Shown: in pieces, positions 1 through 8,220 of the stretch
Position numbering within the stretch: position 1 is the first letter of the stretch
How the letters are laid out: each line of letters begins with the position of its first letter
Assembly: GCA_964394625.1 (NCBI GenBank)
Contig: CAYMYK010000036.1
Location: 1 to 18,483 of the forward strand
Reading direction: 5' to 3'
Length of the DNA: 18,483 bases
Source: JAUVYV01 sp964394625
Lineage (GTDB): Bacteria > Planctomycetota > Phycisphaerae > Sedimentisphaerales > Anaerobacaceae
Translations under genes and position numbers: made by a program
Notes under the pieces: generated by a model
What the model saw: only the letters and a program-made list of their open reading frames with translations
What the model was told of the DNA's origin: nothing
Databases searched by the model: none

Positions 1-89
1 TTTATGTGCTATACCATATCCACAAAAAATGCGCCACTTTTTTTTGATGCACCCACTGTCGGTCGCTTTGAAAGTGCAAAAATCAAAAG

Positions 90-173
90 TATACCCTTCA
101 GGGTAATAAATTCCCGCGAGTAAAATTATAACTTCTTATTCTAAAGTTAGTTACCCACGGACTAACGGGAAAA
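90..173 (+). repeat. 84-bp dispersed structured repeat, copy A
   Basis: The same element recurs at 11018-11101 on the opposite strand. The two copies align without gaps, the first 32 bases are identical, and about 73 of 84 positions match by eye. It opens with a local hairpin (TACCCT, TC, AGGGTA at 93-106). It also contains two further 6-bp complementary pairs, GGGTAA (101-106) with TTACCC (151-156) and TTCCCG (111-116) with CGGGAA (166-171). All these arms are conserved in copy B. I do not recognise the family. It could be a REP/MITE-like element or a structured RNA. Confidence 0.75.
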
Positions 174-214
174 CTCAATTGTAAGTAGGATAAAAATGCG
201 AAATTGTGGCCAAG

Positions 215-249
215 CCATCCCAAAGGGGTGGAATCCGCCTTCGGCGGAT
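215..249 (-). terminator. Paired hairpins downstream of gpsA
   Basis: Two adjacent stems lie 29-63 nt past the gpsA stop. The first is ATCCGCC/GGCGGAT with a 3-nt loop (233-249). The second is CCATCCC/GGGGTGG around AAA with one G-T wobble (215-231). Their place and stability suit a transcription end for gpsA. No clean U tract follows on the minus strand, so intrinsic termination is uncertain. Confidence 0.4.
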
Positions 250-277
250 GTCTGATTTCACGGCAATAACGAGGACT

Positions 278-1288
278 CTAAGAGTCAAATGTTTCGGCCT
301 TGAGCCGGCGGGTCATCAGCTCGGCGATTGCGGTCCGGACGGATTTGTCCTCGAAAATGACCTGGTAAACGGCCTCGGCGATCGGCATTTCGACGTTATA
401 TTTTTGGACGAGACCTTCATAGACGGATTTGCAGGTGGCGATACCCTCGATGACGGATTCGGTCTCGGCCTGGGCCTGTTTTGCTGTTTGGCCTTTTCCT
501 ATTCGCTCGCCGAACGAGCGGTTTCTGCCCTTTGGTGAGATGCAGGTGGTGACGAGGTCGCCGAGGCCGGTCAGGCCGGCGAAGGTTTGGGGCATTGCAC
601 CCATCGCGACGCCGAGGCGGGTTATCTCGGCGAGACCCCTGCTGAGCAGGGCGGCCTTGGCGTTGTCGCCGGCGCCTACTCCATCAACAATTCCGGCGGC
701 GATGGCGATGACGTTTTTCATCGCCCCGGCTAGCTCTACGCCGAGGATGTCGGTATTGGTATAGACGCGAAACCAGGGGGTGTTGAAGGTATGCTGAACG
801 CGCTCTGCGAGCGTCTCATCGGCTGAAGCTACGCAGGCGGTGGCGGGCAGTTTCCCGGCAAGCTCGTCGGCTATTGTAGGGCCTGACAGGGCGACGCATC
901 TTATTTCACGGCCGAGCACATCGGCGATTATCTGAGTGGGACGAAGCAGGGTCCGGTTTTCAATTCCCTTTGCCACCGAGACGATGGGGACGTCCCGGGG
1001 GATGTTGGCTTTGAGCCGGGTCCAGACGCTGCGGATATACTGGCAGGGCACGGCCGAGACGATTAAATCGGCTGCGGTCATAATACTGCGGTCGTCGGGG
1101 TCGAAATTAACGGCATCGGGTATTTTGTAGCCGGGCAGGAACTTTTTGTTTTCGCGCGCTAATTCGATTTGTTTCAACTGGTCCGGGGCATATCCCCAGA
1201 TTTTGACGGGGATTTTCTTTTCGCACAGGAGGATGGCAAGGACGGTGCCCATTGCCCCGTCGCCGATAATTGAAACATGCTCGAACAT
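278..1288 (-). CDS. gpsA: Glycerol-3-phosphate dehydrogenase [NAD(P)+]
   Basis: Cytoplasmic enzyme that interconverts dihydroxyacetone phosphate and sn-glycerol 3-phosphate, supplying the backbone for phospholipids. Numbered from the ATG at 1288 (336 residues, usual family length): the NAD-binding glycine motif GDGAMG is near 9-14, VAKGIE near 105-110, SGPT near 135-138, the catalytic Lys in GAMKNVIAI near 191, GLGDLVTTC near 241-249 and GRNRSFG near 254-260. The 1288 ATG is preferred because it puts the glycine motif at the usual distance from the N-terminus and has AAGGCGG upstream. A GTG at 1318 would add ten residues and also has a purine-rich site. The gene ends in TAG and is divergent from the sulfatase-like operon, sharing a 108-138 bp intergenic region. 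Confidence 0.95.
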   Translation of the reverse strand: MFEHVSIIGDGAMGTVLAILLCEKKIPVKIWGYAPDQLKQIELARENKKFLPGYKIPDAVNFDPDDRSIMTAADLIVSAVPCQYIRSVWTRLKANIPRDVPIVSVAKGIENRTLLRPTQIIADVLGREIRCVALSGPTIADELAGKLPATACVASADETLAERVQHTFNTPWFRVYTNTDILGVELAGAMKNVIAIAAGIVDGVGAGDNAKAALLSRGLAEITRLGVAMGAMPQTFAGLTGLGDLVTTCISPKGRNRSFGERIGKGQTAKQAQAETESVIEGIATCKSVYEGLVQKYNVEMPIAEAVYQVIFEDKSVRTAIAELMTRRLKAETFDS

Positions 1289-1320
1289 CTTACGATACCG
1301 CCTTGCAAATAACTTCACTC

Positions 1321-1372
1321 TTTACCTTTTGTGCACGGTATCGTATAATACACAAAGTGACCGGGAAAACAA
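1321..1372. promoter_or_regulatory. Overlapping divergent promoters, gpsA and sulfatase-like operon
   Basis: On the plus strand TTTACC (1321-1326), 17 nt, then TATAAT (1344-1349) would start the sulfatase-like operon. On the minus strand TTGTTT (1372-1367), 16 nt, then TATTAT (1350-1345) would start gpsA. The two -10 boxes share five bases, so the promoters should compete. An inverted repeat TTTGTG/CACAAA (1328-1333 and 1351-1356) flanks the shared -10 and could be an operator. All of this is prediction from sequence. Confidence 0.4.
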
Positions 1373-1426
1373 GTTCAGCAAAGTCAATCCGCCGAATTTG
1401 TCGGCTTATCACGGAGGGCCGAGCGT

Positions 1427-3736
1427 ATGAGCAGGAAAATCGTGATACTTATCCTTGTGGCGCTGGCGGTTGCCGTCGGGGTGTGGTTCTTTGCCGGCGG
1501 TCCCCGCGGGGCTGAAATACGAAACGTAATACTGATAAGTATCGACACCTGCCGGGCGGACCATCTCGGCTGCTACGGCTATCCGAAGAAGATTACGCCG
1601 AACATCGACGCACTTGCCAGAGAGGCGGTTCTCTTTGAGAATGCAATATGTTCAGTTCCGATTACTCTTCCCTCGCACACTACAATGCTCACCGGCACAA
1701 CGTCTCTGTACCATCGGGTACACGACAATACGAATTATTATGTGGGCGAGTACAATGAGAGCGTTGCCGAGATACTTGCAGCGAGCGGATACGAAACCGG
1801 GGCGGTAGTGAGCACGGCGATTCTCGATTCCGGGTACGGTCTCGACAGGGGGTTCGGCAGCTACAGCGATGATTTCGGCCCGGGCGGCAAAGGAAAGCCG
1901 GCGGTCGAGCAGCGGGGCGGCAGGGCGAGCCGGCTTGCGGGCAAATGGCTCGCCGAGCATGGCTCTGAAAAGTTCTTTCTGTTCGTGCATTACTACGACC
2001 CGCATCTTCTGTATGACCCGCCGGAGCCGTTTGCCACGATTTTTAAGGACGAGCCGTATGCCGGCGAAGTAGCTTACGTGGACTACTGTATCGGGCGGTT
2101 GGTGGAGAAGCTGAAACGGCTGGGTCTCTACGATACGACGGCGCTTATCATCACGGCAGACCACGGTGAGATGCTCGGCGAGCACGGCGAGAAGACACAC
2201 GCATATTTCGTTTATCAGGGCGCGATGAAGGTGCCGCTGATTATTAAATTGCCCGGCAGCAGGAAGGCCCGCAGAATCGGCAGCACAGTCGGCCTGGTTG
2301 ATGTTGCGCCGACCATTTGCGGTCTGTTAGGCGTGGAGAGCAACTCTGCGATGCAGGGCAAAGACCTGTCGGGTTATGTACGGGGCACAGAGAGCGGAAG
2401 GGACGAACGATATTTTTATTGTGAGTCCTTGGTGCCGACAAAATACGGTTGTAATCCGCTTCTGGCGGTGGTGGCCGGGCGGTGGAAATACATTGATACG
2501 ACCAGGCCGGAGCTTTACGACCTTACCGGCGACCCGGGTGAGCAGGAAAATCTCATCGAGAAAAAGTCGAAGAGGGCACATCTTTTGCGTGAGCGACTGC
2601 AGTTGATGCTGGACGAGCTGTCTTACAGGAAAGCATCCGGCAGCAGGAGTGTGGCCGATGTCGAAACCATTCGACGGCTCGAGAGTCTCGGCTATGTCGC
2701 CGGCGCCGGCGTTGACGAGAGATTTGAGCTGGACCCGGGCAGAGCGGATGCCAAGGATTTTATTGATTTTCACAACACGGCAGCCGAGATAAACATAGCG
2801 TTCAACAACGACCGGCCGGACAGGGCAAAGCTGCTGTGTCAAAAGCTTCTCGCACGCAAGAGCGACTTTGCGCTGCCTTACTATTATTTAGGCAAGATAG
2901 CGTATGTGCAGGGGGACAGAAAAGGTGCGTTTGATATGACGTATCGCTACATAGAGGGCGTGGACCCGAACTGGGCCGAGCCGAACAGGCCGAGGCAAAC
3001 CTATGCCGAGCTGGCTCACAAGCACTGCTATCTCAATACGGCACACATCAATCTGGGCGGCGCTTATATGGAGGACGGCAGGTACGACAAGGCCGTTTTT
3101 CATTATGAACAGGCACTGCTTCTGGCGCCGCGTCAGAGCAAGGTTCACGATATGTTAGCCGTTGCGCTTACGAGGCAGGGCCGGTTGAACAGGGCGATAT
3201 CACACTGGCGAAAGGCGCTGGAAATTGACCCGGCTTTTGCAGGTGCGCACTATAATCTCGCCGGTGCGCTTCGGCTACAGGCAAAATTTGACGATGCGAT
3301 AGCCGAGTACGAACGGGCGCTGGCCCTGGCGCCGGAGCTTAAGCCGAGGGTATTTTACAGATTAGGTCAGATTTATTTTCAGCTTAAAGACCGTGCCGGC
3401 GCGGTTAGATACTGGAGCGAGGCGCTGCGAATTCAGCCGGACAGCGTCGAGGTGCTTGACGGCCTGGCCCGGCTTTATGCAACCGGGACGGACGAGTTCA
3501 GCAAGCCGAACAGGGCGGTTGTGCTGGCCGAGAAGGCGTGCGAAATCTCCGGATACAGGGTTTCTTCTCTTGTAAAAACTCTGGCGGTCGCTTATGCTGC
3601 ATCCGGCAGGAATGAGCAGGCCGTTGCGACTGCAGAAAAGGCAATCGCCCTGGCTAAGATAGCCGAAGATGACGATTTGGTTAAAGAGCTTCGAGAGAAG
3701 CTTGAGCAGTATAAAAAAGAAACGCCCTTACACTGA
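1427..3736 (+). CDS. Membrane-anchored sulfatase-fold hydrolase with C-terminal TPRs (paralog 1)
   Basis: This 769-residue protein starts with an uncleaved-looking signal anchor (about 5-22), so the rest is probably periplasmic. Residues about 31-380 are an alkaline-phosphatase/sulfatase fold: ISIDT (D40), ITLPSH (T80), DPH (191-193), TADHGEMLGE (D245, H246) and KTH (H258). Where FGly sulfatases have C/S-x-P-S-R, this has T-L-P-S-H, so a Thr nucleophile as in some phospho-transferring relatives (LtaS, EptA) is likely; the substrate is unknown. Residues about 537-745 carry TPR helices and a final AEKAC-type repeat, probably for protein contact. The start has GGAGGG 8-9 nt upstream. It is the first gene of a three-gene operon. 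An annotation as true sulfatase would rest on the fold only. Confidence 0.88.
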   Translation: MSRKIVILILVALAVAVGVWFFAGGPRGAEIRNVILISIDTCRADHLGCYGYPKKITPNIDALAREAVLFENAICSVPITLPSHTTMLTGTTSLYHRVHDNTNYYVGEYNESVAEILAASGYETGAVVSTAILDSGYGLDRGFGSYSDDFGPGGKGKPAVEQRGGRASRLAGKWLAEHGSEKFFLFVHYYDPHLLYDPPEPFATIFKDEPYAGEVAYVDYCIGRLVEKLKRLGLYDTTALIITADHGEMLGEHGEKTHAYFVYQGAMKVPLIIKLPGSRKARRIGSTVGLVDVAPTICGLLGVESNSAMQGKDLSGYVRGTESGRDERYFYCESLVPTKYGCNPLLAVVAGRWKYIDTTRPELYDLTGDPGEQENLIEKKSKRAHLLRERLQLMLDELSYRKASGSRSVADVETIRRLESLGYVAGAGVDERFELDPGRADAKDFIDFHNTAAEINIAFNNDRPDRAKLLCQKLLARKSDFALPYYYLGKIAYVQGDRKGAFDMTYRYIEGVDPNWAEPNRPRQTYAELAHKHCYLNTAHINLGGAYMEDGRYDKAVFHYEQALLLAPRQSKVHDMLAVALTRQGRLNRAISHWRKALEIDPAFAGAHYNLAGALRLQAKFDDAIAEYERALALAPELKPRVFYRLGQIYFQLKDRAGAVRYWSEALRIQPDSVEVLDGLARLYATGTDEFSKPNRAVVLAEKACEISGYRVSSLVKTLAVAYAASGRNEQAVATAEKAIALAKIAEDDDLVKELREKLEQYKKETPLH

Positions 3737-3743
3737 GGTTTTT

Positions 3744-6047
3744 ATGAAACGCATCTGGATATTTATATTAGTGATTGTGCTGGTTGCCGCCGCCGGGGTG
3801 TGGTTTTTTACGGGCGGCGGGTCAGAAACACGCAACGTGATACTGATAAGTATCGACACCTGCCGGGCGGACCATCTCGGCTGTTACGGCTATCCGGGCA
3901 AGATTACGCCGAACATCGACGCACTTGCCGACGAGGCGGTCGTTTTCGAGAACGCAATATGTCCTGTTCCGATAACGCTGCCCTCGCACACCACAATGCT
4001 CGCGGGCACGACGCCTTTGTATCACGGCGTGCACGATAACGCCACGTATCGTGTCGCAGAATACAACAGGACAATTGCACAGATTTTAGCCGAGCACGGC
4101 TACCGGACGGGCGCCATTGTCAGCGCCACCGTACTCGATTCGGCATACGGTCTCGCCAGGGGCTTTGACAGTTACCAGGACAATATGGGCCATGGTCCGG
4201 CGGGCACAAGGCCGGTCTCCCGGCCTGCCGGGGCGACGACACGCCTTGCGGTTAACTGGCTCGATAAACACAGGGACGAAAAGTTTTTCATGTTCCTGCA
4301 CTATTTCGACCCTCACTTTCCATACGAGCCGCCGGCGCCGTTTTCTTCGCTTTTTCGTGACAACCTTTACGCCGGTGAAATCGCCTATACCGACAGTTGT
4401 ATCGGACTTCTAATCGATAAGTTAAAGCAGTCGGGGCTTTATGATTCGACGCTGTTGATAATCACCGCCGACCACGGTGAGATGTTAGGTGAGCACTCGG
4501 AAAAGACACATTCGTATTTCATCTACGCCGGTGCGATGGACGTGCCGCTTATTTTCCGCTTGCCGGGGCGAAGCAGGCCGGTACGTATCAGCGACAATGT
4601 CGGGCTTGTCGATATTGCGCCGACAATCTGCCGGCTCCTCGGCATTGACGTTCCTTCGGTAATGCAGGGGCGGGACCTCTCGGATTACCTGCGGAAAGGC
4701 CGCTCGACGCAGGAAAAGCGTTATATGTATTGTGAGTCATTAGTGCCGACTATGTACGGATGCAACGGGCTGTTAGGTGTTGTGAGCGGCCGGTACAAAT
4801 ACATAAGCACTACCAGGTGCGAGCTTTATAACACCGCAGCCGACCCGCACGAGCAGAACAACCTCATCACAGCAGAGCCAAAAAGGGCGCACCTGATGGA
4901 AGAAGAGCTGGTATCGCTGCTGGATGAGCTGGCTTACAAAAAGCAAGCGTCCAGCCGAACGGGCACCACCTCGCAGACCCTGAAGCAGCTTGGAAGTCTT
5001 GGTTATGTTGCCGCCGGCGGCATCGACGACAGTTTCAGGTTCGACCACAGCAAATCCGACCCGAAGGATTTAATTGGGTTTCACACTCTGAATTCGGAAG
5101 CGACCATCGCGGTCAACAACAAACAATACAACACCGCCGCGGCCCTTTGCGAAAGGATGCTCACCGCCAGGGCCGATTTTGCAATGCCTTACGTATATCT
5201 TGCCAAGGTCGCTTTTGAGCAGGGCAGCAGAAAGCAGGGGTATGAAAACTACTATAAATACTTAAACGCCGTGGACCCCAACTGGACGGAGCCGAACAGG
5301 CCTGCCGAGGTCTATGCCGAACTGGGGCAAAGGCACATATACCTTCGGGATGTGCACTCGAGCTTGGGACTGGCCTACTATCGAGACGGCCGGCTCGACA
5401 AAGCGACCTCGCATTATGAAGAGGCGCTGAAGTTTGCACCTTATCAAAGTGAGGCACACAACAATCTTGCAATCGTTCTGAGAAAGCAGGGCGAGCTTGA
5501 CGGAGCGGTGGAGCAATACGCCCAGGCGCTGCTTCTTGAGCCGGAGTCGTCCGAGGCGCACTACAATCTCGCCCTGGTCCTTCAACAGCAGGGCAAATTA
5601 GACGAGGCGGCTGAACACTACCGCACGTGTATGCATCTCAATCGTACAATGGAGGCGCCGGTTAATTTCCGGATTGGTCAGTTGGCGTTTGCAAAGGGCG
5701 ACCCAGCCGGTGCGGTGGAGTATATGAGCAGGGCGCTGGAGCTGGCTCCGAACCGGCCTGAGGTTCTCGACGGTCTTTCGCTAATCTACGCAGCCGGCAG
5801 GGGCGAGTTTTACGACCCGAACAGGGCTGTTGCACTTGCGCAAAAGGCGTGCGAGGTTACTAAGTACCAGGCGCCGGCCTACGTGAAAACCCTTGCCGCC
5901 GCCTACGCCGCAGCGGGCAAAACCGGCAGGGCCATCGAGACCGCGGAAAAAGCCCTGAGTCTGGCTCAAAAAGCCGGCGACAAAAAACTGGCGGCTGAGC
6001 TTTCAAAGGACATCGAATCGTACCGCCGGGACAAATCTTCGCCTTGA
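3744..6047 (+). CDS. Membrane-anchored sulfatase-fold hydrolase with C-terminal TPRs (paralog 2)
   Basis: This 767-residue tandem paralog begins 7 nt after paralog 1. The ATG at 3744 is chosen because its Shine-Dalgarno (TGAGG) overlaps the previous stop and it restores the same N-terminal anchor (MKRIW then a hydrophobic stretch to about 22). An upstream in-frame ATG at 3669 would lie inside paralog 1. Active-site positions match paralog 1: D38, T78 in ITLPSH, DPH 189-191, D243-H244 in TADHGEM, H256. TPRs run from about 537 to 669, followed by a PNRAVALAQKAC-type repeat to the end. One 88-nt stretch (3841-3928) is almost identical to 1530-1617, which points to recent duplication or gene conversion. 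Function beyond hydrolase or transferase is not determinable here. Confidence 0.88.
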   Translation: MKRIWIFILVIVLVAAAGVWFFTGGGSETRNVILISIDTCRADHLGCYGYPGKITPNIDALADEAVVFENAICPVPITLPSHTTMLAGTTPLYHGVHDNATYRVAEYNRTIAQILAEHGYRTGAIVSATVLDSAYGLARGFDSYQDNMGHGPAGTRPVSRPAGATTRLAVNWLDKHRDEKFFMFLHYFDPHFPYEPPAPFSSLFRDNLYAGEIAYTDSCIGLLIDKLKQSGLYDSTLLIITADHGEMLGEHSEKTHSYFIYAGAMDVPLIFRLPGRSRPVRISDNVGLVDIAPTICRLLGIDVPSVMQGRDLSDYLRKGRSTQEKRYMYCESLVPTMYGCNGLLGVVSGRYKYISTTRCELYNTAADPHEQNNLITAEPKRAHLMEEELVSLLDELAYKKQASSRTGTTSQTLKQLGSLGYVAAGGIDDSFRFDHSKSDPKDLIGFHTLNSEATIAVNNKQYNTAAALCERMLTARADFAMPYVYLAKVAFEQGSRKQGYENYYKYLNAVDPNWTEPNRPAEVYAELGQRHIYLRDVHSSLGLAYYRDGRLDKATSHYEEALKFAPYQSEAHNNLAIVLRKQGELDGAVEQYAQALLLEPESSEAHYNLALVLQQQGKLDEAAEHYRTCMHLNRTMEAPVNFRIGQLAFAKGDPAGAVEYMSRALELAPNRPEVLDGLSLIYAAGRGEFYDPNRAVALAQKACEVTKYQAPAYVKTLAAAYAAAGKTGRAIETAEKALSLAQKAGDKKLAAELSKDIESYRRDKSSP

Positions 6048-6051
6048 GAGA

Positions 6052-8142
6052 ATGAAGACCAGGTATGTATATGTTGCGCTGCTGCTGCTTGCTCTCGTCG
6101 GGCCGGCGATATGGTTTTTGCTGCCGGCGGGCGCGCGGGACGGTCGTATAAGAAATGTCATTTTGATAAGCATTGATACCTGTCGGGCGGATTATCTCGG
6201 CTGCTACGGGTATCGGCGGGCGACGACGCCGAACATAGATGCCGTCGCCGGGGACGCCGTGCTGTTCGAGAACGCCGTAACGCCCGTCCCTATCACGCTT
6301 CCCGCCCACACGTCGATGCTGGCCGGCACGACGCCCGTATATCATCAGGTGCACGACAACGGCAACTACTACGTTGCACCGTATAACAGGACCCTTGCTC
6401 AGATTTTAGGCGAACACGGCTACCGTACCGCTGCGTTCGTCAGCGCTGCGGTATTGCACCGCGAGTTCGGCTTAGCCAGGGGATTTGATACCTACGACGA
6501 CGACTTTAGCGCCGCCGGCGAGACGGGTTTGCAGCCGCAGCGAAGGGCGACCGAGACGAGCGACAGGGCCGTCGATTGGCTCGAAGGGCACAAAGATGAA
6601 AACTTCTTTCTGTTCCTGCACTATTTCGACCCGCATTTTCCATACGAGCCGCCCGAGCCGTTCGGCTCTCTGTTTGGCGGCAATCCTTACGCCGGGGAAA
6701 TTGCTTACACCGATTTCGCCATCGGCCGGGTGACAGGCAAACTGAAGGAGCTTGGGCTTTACGAGACTACGCTGCTTATAATCACCGCCGACCATGGTGA
6801 GATGTTAGGCGAACACTCGGAGCTAACACATGCCTTTTTCATTTATCAAAGCGCACTGAGAGTGCCGCTGATTATGAGAATTCCGCATCGCAATAAACCG
6901 GTAAGGGTAAGTGCGCGTGTGAGTCTTATCGATATAGCGCCTACCGTCTGCGGCCTGCTGGGTATCGAGCCGCCGGCCGTGATGCAGGGAGGGGGCCTTG
7001 GTTCTTATATTAAAGGCCGGGCCGGGCCCGCCGGCGACAGGAGCTTTTATTGCGAGTCGCTCTATCCGACGATTTACGGGTGCAATCCCCTTTTGGGTAT
7101 TATTTCGGGCAGGTGGAAGTACATAAAGACGACCAGGCCCGAGCTTTACGACGTTTGGGAGGACCCCGCCGAGAGCCGTAATCTCATCGACATCCAGCCG
7201 AAGAGGGCGCATCTGCTGGACGAGCATTTGAAGCTGATGGTGAAACAGCTTGCACACGACAAGAGTTTTGCAAGCCGGGCGGTCATCGACGAAAAGACGC
7301 TCAGGAGTATCGAGTCGCTCGGCTATCTCGCTTCGGCCCGTGTGGATGACAGCTTCGAGTTTGACGGCAGCCGACAGGACCCGAAGGACTTTATCAATTT
7401 CCACTGCGAGAATATGGCGATAGGGACGCTGTTTAACGCGAGGAAGTTTGAGCAGGCCAAGACGCTGTGCCGCCGGATGCTTTCCGAAAGGCCTGGATAC
7501 GTCCAGAGCTATGTGTATCTCGGCAGCATTGCACTCGAACAGGGCGACAACGAGGCGGTAATCAGCAACCATCTGAAATATATTGAGCACGTTGACCCCG
7601 ACCGGGACAAACCGGACAGGCCGGATAATAAATATGCAGACCTGTCGCGTGAGCATCCCCCTCTTAAAAAGGCACATCTCGAGCTGGCGATGGCCTGTTA
7701 CAAGTTAGCTCGTTTTGAACAGGCGCTGAGGCACGCCCGGATAGCCGTCCGGCTCGGCCCCACGTCCCGGCAGGCGCACAATACCTTAGGGATAATCCTG
7801 GCGCATCTCGGAGACAACCGGCAGGCAGCGGCCCACTTTCAGCAGGCCCTGCGGCTCGGCCTCGACAGCTTTGACGTTCACTACAATCTGGCAACCGTTC
7901 TGGAGGCACAGGGCGAAACCAGCCGGGCCGTTGAGCACTATCAGCGCTGTCTGGAACTCGACCCGGCCAGGCGGGCATCCATTCTTTACCGCTTAGGCAG
8001 CGTGTTCCTGAAGGGTACGAAACCGGACCGGGCGCGGCAGTGCTGGAGAGAGGCGCTCGAGCTGGCACAAAGACAGGGACAGACAAAGCTTGTCGCAGAT
8101 ATCAAGCGACAACTCGAACAACTCCATAAAAACCGGCCCTGA
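6052..8142 (+). CDS. Membrane-anchored sulfatase-fold hydrolase with C-terminal TPRs (paralog 3, shortened)
   Basis: This 696-residue third paralog starts 4 nt after paralog 2, with only GAGAG upstream, so it is probably translationally coupled. An N-terminal hydrophobic anchor covers about 5-24. The catalytic fold keeps D42, T82 in ITLPAH, DPH 194-196, D247-H248 in TADHGEM and H260. PAH replaces PSH, and the Cys found a few residues before the active site in the other two is Thr, which argues against that Cys being the nucleophile. TPRs run from about 539 to 672. The protein then jumps to a short basic helix and lacks the roughly 70-residue C-terminal repeat of paralogs 1 and 2. It is the most divergent of the three and the last gene of the operon, convergent with the GH43 gene. 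Confidence 0.87.
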   Translation: MKTRYVYVALLLLALVGPAIWFLLPAGARDGRIRNVILISIDTCRADYLGCYGYRRATTPNIDAVAGDAVLFENAVTPVPITLPAHTSMLAGTTPVYHQVHDNGNYYVAPYNRTLAQILGEHGYRTAAFVSAAVLHREFGLARGFDTYDDDFSAAGETGLQPQRRATETSDRAVDWLEGHKDENFFLFLHYFDPHFPYEPPEPFGSLFGGNPYAGEIAYTDFAIGRVTGKLKELGLYETTLLIITADHGEMLGEHSELTHAFFIYQSALRVPLIMRIPHRNKPVRVSARVSLIDIAPTVCGLLGIEPPAVMQGGGLGSYIKGRAGPAGDRSFYCESLYPTIYGCNPLLGIISGRWKYIKTTRPELYDVWEDPAESRNLIDIQPKRAHLLDEHLKLMVKQLAHDKSFASRAVIDEKTLRSIESLGYLASARVDDSFEFDGSRQDPKDFINFHCENMAIGTLFNARKFEQAKTLCRRMLSERPGYVQSYVYLGSIALEQGDNEAVISNHLKYIEHVDPDRDKPDRPDNKYADLSREHPPLKKAHLELAMACYKLARFEQALRHARIAVRLGPTSRQAHNTLGIILAHLGDNRQAAAHFQQALRLGLDSFDVHYNLATVLEAQGETSRAVEHYQRCLELDPARRASILYRLGSVFLKGTKPDRARQCWREALELAQRQGQTKLVADIKRQLEQLHKNRP

Positions 8143-8220
8143 GCGGGTATCGTACAAACCATCAGGCCTTCGGTCGAGCCGGTTCGCCGCCGGTGCTGGG
8201 GCTTGGCTGCAATGATATTT

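Noticed and set aside
8131..8184. Inverted repeat AACCGGC/GCCGGTT between the convergent operons as a shared terminator
   Set aside because: The arms are about 40 nt apart with no T run on either side, so termination cannot be supported from sequence.
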